A program made the translations under genes and the position numbers. Under the pieces are notes generated by a model that worked only from the letters and a program-made list of their open reading frames with translations, did no database searches and had not been told where the DNA came from. 64,000 bases of DNA from Hellea sp039977295 (GTDB taxonomy: Bacteria > Pseudomonadota > Alphaproteobacteria > Caulobacterales > Maricaulaceae), in NCBI GenBank assembly GCA_039977295.1, contig JBDWDN010000011.1, positions 391,712 to 455,711 of the forward strand, in the 5' to 3' direction. Shown in pieces: positions 60,178 to 64,000 of the stretch; positions within the stretch are counted from its first letter, which is position 1, and every line of letters begins with the position of its first letter.

Positions 60178-61059
60178 TTAGGTCTTTTTTGGCATCCTCG
60201 GGATAAATCCGCTCGTTTTCTCGATGTAGTCGCGATAGGTTTTGCGCTTTTTCATGTTACGTTCCAGGAGATCACGGCCTGAAACCTTGGTCAGGAGTAG
60301 CGTCATAATAATCGGCCCAAATATTGTCGCCCATCCAAATGGCGCTTGGCAGGCGACGAGCCAAATACCCCACCACATACAGGCATTACCAAAATAATTG
60401 GGATGGCGTGTATATTTCCAGAGGCCCGTATCAAGAACAGGTTTGTCCTCAATCGGTCCATCATATCCTTTGTTATTTTTCAGGAAACGCGAGAGTTGCC
60501 AGTCGCCAATCGCTTCAAAAAGAAATCCGATGAGCCATAATATAGAGCCGACGATAGGCAATATCTGCCAATGGGTAGAAAACTCAGTTGTAGCGGCGGC
60601 ATTTCCAACCGGCTGTGCGCGCATGAATTCAACACCAGAACCCGTTGCCATCGCCACCCAAATAGGCGCGCTAACAATCATTATCAAAAAACCTTGTCCA
60701 AAATAGACCGTGAAAAGCGTGCGAATACGCCACGCCATTTCGCTCATGCCCTTTTTCGCTGCCCGCTTTTGCATGGCAACATAACGTTTATCCTCGCCGT
60801 GGCCTAGATTACGTTTGGCGAGATAAAGCGAGAGCCGAATGCCCCAGGCTATTGGCATAGCCGCAAGAAGCCAGAGATAAGGTGTTTTTACGTCAGCGAG
60901 ATACAGACACACAGCCGCAACCACCAAAAATCCAAAACCCCAAAATATATCAATCAGGCTAGCATCCTTAACGGCAACACTTATCGCCCATAGCAGGGTT
61001 AGCAGTCCAAAAACGACCGCGGCCGCATGGGTAAAATTTACAATGATATCCGAGAGCAT
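60178..61059 (-). CDS. DUF1295 membrane protein (isoprenylcysteine-methyltransferase-like)
   Basis: 293 residues with about six TM helices (FTHAAAVVFGLLTLLWAISV, ASLIDIFWGFGFLVVAAVCL). GLWKYTRHPNYFGNACMWWG is the conserved RHPNYFG motif of the DUF1295/ICMT-like family, whose C-terminus binds S-adenosylmethionine or NADPH. The role is unknown; DUF1295 proteins occur in RpoE/ChrR-type singlet-oxygen regulons of related bacteria, so a link to the sigma factor at 2041 is possible. Confidence 0.9.
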   Translation of the reverse strand: MLSDIIVNFTHAAAVVFGLLTLLWAISVAVKDASLIDIFWGFGFLVVAAVCLYLADVKTPYLWLLAAMPIAWGIRLSLYLAKRNLGHGEDKRYVAMQKRAAKKGMSEMAWRIRTLFTVYFGQGFLIMIVSAPIWVAMATGSGVEFMRAQPVGNAAATTEFSTHWQILPIVGSILWLIGFLFEAIGDWQLSRFLKNNKGYDGPIEDKPVLDTGLWKYTRHPNYFGNACMWWGIWLVACQAPFGWATIFGPIIMTLLLTKVSGRDLLERNMKKRKTYRDYIEKTSGFIPRMPKKT

Positions 61060-61133
61060 ATGCCAGCCTTTTCACAAGTCTTTGCATAGATACGCAGGAT
61101 TCGCAAAAGGGGTTGTTAAAAAAGTTTGAGGTC

Positions 61134-61865
61134 TTACGAGGCGGGCTGACCGTCATCCTTTAAACTGCCCGATGTCTCGGCCGGTTTATCGGGAGATAAA
61201 GGATTATGGGCCTTGCGGCGGTCCAATTGGTCCACAAAGCTATGATTGACGTCGCGATGTTCGGCTTCATCGGCGCGCACGGCAATAATGACATCACTTA
61301 GCAGCGCATCTTTATCTAATTGCCAATAGTCGATGGCGATTTGCGGGGCGGGGACGTTTTCGTGACGTCCTTCTTCGACTTCTTTCAGATATTGCGTGTA
61401 ACTTATCACGGCCTCTTCTTCGAAATACCCCACAACGCGGTGTGCTGTTCTGGGAGCCATCAGATAGAGGAAGAAATAAGCATTATAGAAAAAGAACTGC
61501 ACGATCATAATCAGCATACGCTCAAACCAATTGGGCTGCGCGATTTCGATAAAGGTCATGAGGTGCATGCGCTCATTTTCAGCTTCGTCGAGCAAGATTC
61601 GTATCCAGCCTTCATCATCGCGCATTTTTCGCAGCGCGGTGAGGTGCTGCCACAGCCCGCCCACCATGCCGGGGACGGCCGCGACTGTTTCTAGGACAAC
61701 GGCGCGGTGACCATAACGTTTTGCGAAAAATGTATCAGCAAAAAATCGCAGAAAGCGGACAAATCCATAAGCTATTTTATCGCTAATGGTTTTTGTCTTC
61801 ACATGAATGTCCAGAGGCCGATCAAAATCGACCGTTCTGGGACTAGGTTTTACAGCGGCACTCAT
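61134..61865 (-). CDS. aox: Alternative oxidase (cyanide-insensitive ubiquinol oxidase)
   Basis: 243 residues. The four iron-binding motifs are readable: LETVAAVPGM, DEAENERMHLMTF, YFEEEAVISYTQYL and VIIAVRADEAEHRDVNH. It is a membrane-bound di-iron oxidase that passes electrons from ubiquinol to O2 without pumping protons. It ends 74 bp before the start of the DUF1295 gene on the same strand. Confidence 0.96.
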   Translation of the reverse strand: MSAAVKPSPRTVDFDRPLDIHVKTKTISDKIAYGFVRFLRFFADTFFAKRYGHRAVVLETVAAVPGMVGGLWQHLTALRKMRDDEGWIRILLDEAENERMHLMTFIEIAQPNWFERMLIMIVQFFFYNAYFFLYLMAPRTAHRVVGYFEEEAVISYTQYLKEVEEGRHENVPAPQIAIDYWQLDKDALLSDVIIAVRADEAEHRDVNHSFVDQLDRRKAHNPLSPDKPAETSGSLKDDGQPAS

Positions 61866-62022
61866 AGCTTAGCTCCGAATTTGCTTCCTCTTTTATATAG
61901 GTAATTTATGCCGCTTTATAAACGTTCCTTATCGCCGCATCAGCTATGCGCGGATGACGGCCACATCTCTCTCAACCCTTAGAGGGTTGAAATGATTTTA
62001 GAGGTCGATTAACGGGACTAGT

Positions 62023-62490
62023 ATGAACTTTATTGACTCAGTGCGTATCTGCTTTCTTGAATTTGCGGTCTTTAAAGGTCGTTCGCGGCGCTCGGAATTT
62101 TGGTGGTTCCAGCTATTTGCGATTATAGGAACATTTGGAGCCGACTTCATAGATACGACTTTTTTAGGGTATGATGAGCTTTCCTACTTCACGCCTCTGG
62201 CAACAACATTTGACGCCGTAACACTTTTGCCTCTGACGGCGGTGGCGGCCCGTAGGTTACATGACGTAGGTATGTCTGGTTGGTTCCAAGCACCCACATT
62301 CCTTTTTTATCTTTTCTATCTTGAAGGTGTCCTACCTGAGTTTGTCATGACTTGGGCCTATGTAGCGATGGGGCTAGCGGGCATCTATTTTTTATGGATT
62401 CTCTTTAAATATGCAAAAGATAGTGATCCCGGAATGAACGCTTATGGCCACAATCCTAAAGATCCCGACATGGGCACGGTGTTTGACTGA
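62023..62490 (+). CDS. DUF805 membrane protein
   Basis: 155 residues. FIDSVRICFLEFAVFKGRSR and RSEFWWFQLFAIIGTF give the DUF805 signature (RxxRxEFWWF), followed by three or four helices and AARRLHDVGMSGWF. The C-terminal DSDPGMNAYGHNPKD is also typical. Function unknown. Single gene. Confidence 0.92.
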   Translation: MNFIDSVRICFLEFAVFKGRSRRSEFWWFQLFAIIGTFGADFIDTTFLGYDELSYFTPLATTFDAVTLLPLTAVAARRLHDVGMSGWFQAPTFLFYLFYLEGVLPEFVMTWAYVAMGLAGIYFLWILFKYAKDSDPGMNAYGHNPKDPDMGTVFD

Positions 62491-62547
62491 CGTCATGGGG
62501 CGGGATCGCCATTGTTTCGTCGTCATCCAGTCTAAATCAATGGCTGT

Positions 62548-63468
62548 CTAACCGCGCCTGGCCTCATAAAGCGCAATCGCTGCGGCTGTGGCGACGTTGA
62601 GGCTTTCAGCTTGACCAGGAATATCTTCACTCATCATAGGAATTTTGGCGAGTTGATCACAGGTTTTACGCACGCGCTCACGCAGGCCGGGACCCTCTGC
62701 GCCCATGACGATGACATGCTTGCCGCCGCCTGACACTGCGTCTTTGAGCTCGGTTTGCGTTTCGCCGGCTAAGCCTGTTACCATCCAGCCAATACGCTGT
62801 AAGTTAATCAAGGTGTTAGCGATGTTAGTTTCAAGGCAGACAGGAACCGATTCCAGGCAGCCAACAGCTACTTTGGCCAAAGCGCCTGAAAGCGGCGGGG
62901 CTTTTCGGGTTTGCATGACGAGGGCGCGCACGCCAAAGGCTGAGCAAAGGCGCAACATAGCGCCGACATTATGGGGGTCTGTGATTTGGTCTAAGACCAG
63001 GATGAGCCCGTCGCCTTCTTCATCGGCAATGCGCTCTAGGTCTGGCCATTCCAGCGGGGCAGCTTTGAGGGCAATGCCTTGATGCACGGCTTCACGCGGG
63101 ACAGCTTTGTCTAGGACCTGCGGGAGAACGATTTTGGCGGGCGGAGCGCCCTGCGGTAATTTATAGCGCGTAGCTGAGTGTTCGGTGAGTAAGATTTCAT
63201 GAATTGTGCGGCGCGGATTGGCGAGGGCGGCTTGGCACGCATGTGCGCCCCATATCCAACCTGAGCCGCCTTCATGCCCCGAACCTGGCCGTTTGCTGCG
63301 ATTCTGTTGCATATCTTTGGGCGAGCGGGGGCGAGTCGTTGCGCTGTGTGACTTCATTCCATAGGCCTTTTTACGGCCTTGGCTGCCATCGTTTGGTGAT
63401 TCACCTGATTTAAAGGCTTTTTTGCCTGTTTTTCTTTGAAATCCGCTATTGCGTGAATTCTTTGACAT
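62548..63468 (-). CDS. rlmB: 23S rRNA (guanosine-2'-O-)-methyltransferase RlmB, TrmH/SpoU family
   Basis: 306 residues. A basic, low-complexity N-terminal tail of about 70 residues (KTGKKAFKSGESPNDGSQGR) precedes the substrate-binding domain (WGAHACQAALANPRRTIHEI). The SPOUT knot motifs follow: LDQITDPHNVGAMLRLCSAF, VIVMGAEGPGLRERVRKTCD and IPMMSEDIPGQAESLNVATA. It methylates a conserved guanosine (G2251 in E. coli) of 23S rRNA. Confidence 0.93.
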   Translation of the reverse strand: MSKNSRNSGFQRKTGKKAFKSGESPNDGSQGRKKAYGMKSHSATTRPRSPKDMQQNRSKRPGSGHEGGSGWIWGAHACQAALANPRRTIHEILLTEHSATRYKLPQGAPPAKIVLPQVLDKAVPREAVHQGIALKAAPLEWPDLERIADEEGDGLILVLDQITDPHNVGAMLRLCSAFGVRALVMQTRKAPPLSGALAKVAVGCLESVPVCLETNIANTLINLQRIGWMVTGLAGETQTELKDAVSGGGKHVIVMGAEGPGLRERVRKTCDQLAKIPMMSEDIPGQAESLNVATAAAIALYEARRG

Positions 63469-63611
63469 CTCTATATACCCGCTTGAATTATGAACCTAGT
63501 CTCTGTTCGTTGTGCGGCTAACACGTTAGCCCTGCCACTTACAGAGCATTTTTTGTTGGAGGCAACACATTAAAGATTCTAGCCAAGGCCATGGTCAGAA
63601 TTTGAGTTAGT

Positions 63612-63696
63612 GGAGAGGTGGCCGAGTGGTTAAAGGCGTCAGACTGTAAATCTGATCACTATGTGTACGTTGGTTCGAATCCAACCCTCTCCACCA
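63612..63696 (+). tRNA. tRNA-Tyr (anticodon GUA)
   Basis: 85 nt including CCA. Acceptor GGAGAGG/CCTCTCC, anticodon GTA in CTGTAAA, long variable arm and T-arm GGTTCGAATCC. Confidence 0.97.
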
Positions 63697-63714
63697 CTAA
63701 CAGAAATAGAATAA

Positions 63715-63788
63715 GCGGGCGTTGTGTAGTGGTAAGACCTCAGCCTTCCAAGCTGATGACGCGAGTTCGATTCTCGCCGCCCGCTCCA
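63715..63788 (+). tRNA. tRNA-Gly (anticodon UCC)
   Basis: 74 nt including CCA. Acceptor GCGGGCG/CGCCCGC, anticodon loop CTTCCAA with TCC, T-arm GAGTTCGATTCTC. It lies 18 bp after tRNA-Tyr and 71 bp before tuf, the usual tRNA-tuf cluster. Confidence 0.97.
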
Positions 63789-63859
63789 TAAACTCTCGTT
63801 ACCACGAGAAGAGACGTTAAACCCCGGTCGATAATGACCACAACATGTGAGAAGTAGAC

Positions 63860-64000
63860 ATGGCAAAAGAAAAATTCGAGCGTAATAAGCCGCATGCGAA
63901 TATCGGCACAATTGGTCACGTTGACCATGGTAAGACAACGCTAACAGCGGCGATCACGAAGTATTTTGGTGATTTCCAAGCATATGATCAAATTGACGGC
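63860..64000 (+). CDS. tuf: Elongation factor Tu, 5' part
   Basis: 47 codons up to the window end. MAKEKFERNKPHANIGTIGH followed by VDHGKTTLTAAIT carries the G1 P-loop GHVDHGKT. EF-Tu delivers aminoacyl-tRNA to the ribosome. It lies downstream of tRNA-Tyr and tRNA-Gly as in the classic tufB locus, not downstream of rpsL-rpsG-fusA. Confidence 0.98.
   Translation, partial: MAKEKFERNKPHANIGTIGHVDHGKTTLTAAITKYFGDFQAYDQIDG

Overview
The window reads as a chromosomal segment of an alphaproteobacterium, probably of the Maricaulales/Caulobacterales type (inference). Pointers are a B12-dependent class II ribonucleotide reductase (nrdJ), an RpoE/ChrR-type sigma/anti-sigma pair, an alternative oxidase, a TIGR02301-family protein, a BlaI/M56 cluster, and a tRNA-Tyr/tRNA-Gly/tuf cluster. 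Base composition looks moderate, near half GC by eye. Several small genes are clearly more AT-rich than their neighbours.

Layout. 1-4 kb: a truncated FAD monooxygenase, an exported protein, and the ECF sigma/ChrR-like pair. 4-9 kb: gap-ppc operon and a FAD oxidoreductase. 9-12 kb: a His/Asp/Glu-rich TonB receptor behind a small exported protein, probably for zinc. 12-18 kb: NhaP antiporter, a DCC/lipoprotein/cysteine-hydrolase-like operon, and a TetR gene divergent from pspA-yiaA. 18-21 kb: aspS and a pentapeptide-repeat protein. 21-25 kb: an accessory region with an immunity-like gene, a nrdJ fragment, and a VOC/TetR/LuxR-VOC group. 25-34 kb: nrdJ, glnA-glnB, maeB, a MATE exporter. 34-40 kb: tRNA-Leu, short palindromic repeats, rpsL, rimO, and a 267-bp non-coding inverted-repeat element. 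40-45 kb: an envelope-proteolysis cluster (blaI, M56 peptidase, gluzincin lipoprotein, HtrA). 45-53 kb: pyrC, NUDIX, SRAP, DUF389, YihY, yaaA and others, with two immunity-like genes. 53-60 kb: trpA-trpB, two inserted genes, a rearranged trpF, rpoN. 60-64 kb: DUF1295, alternative oxidase, DUF805, rlmB, two tRNAs, start of tuf.

The most notable pattern is that three separate insertions carry accessory genes between duplicated pieces of local sequence. One has 26-bp perfect direct repeats around a small gene at 3.5-4.1 kb. One has about 190-bp copies of the nrdJ 3' end around a 3-kb VOC/regulator group at 22-25 kb. One has a duplicated trpF 5' end around a small gene that now reads in frame into TrpF at 57.9-58.4 kb. 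No integrase or transposase gene is visible. Other small AT-rich genes resembling orphan immunity proteins (SUKH-like, Tdi1/DUF1851-like, DUF4303-like) sit between housekeeping genes, so part of the window looks like an acquisition zone for small defensive or interbacterial genes.
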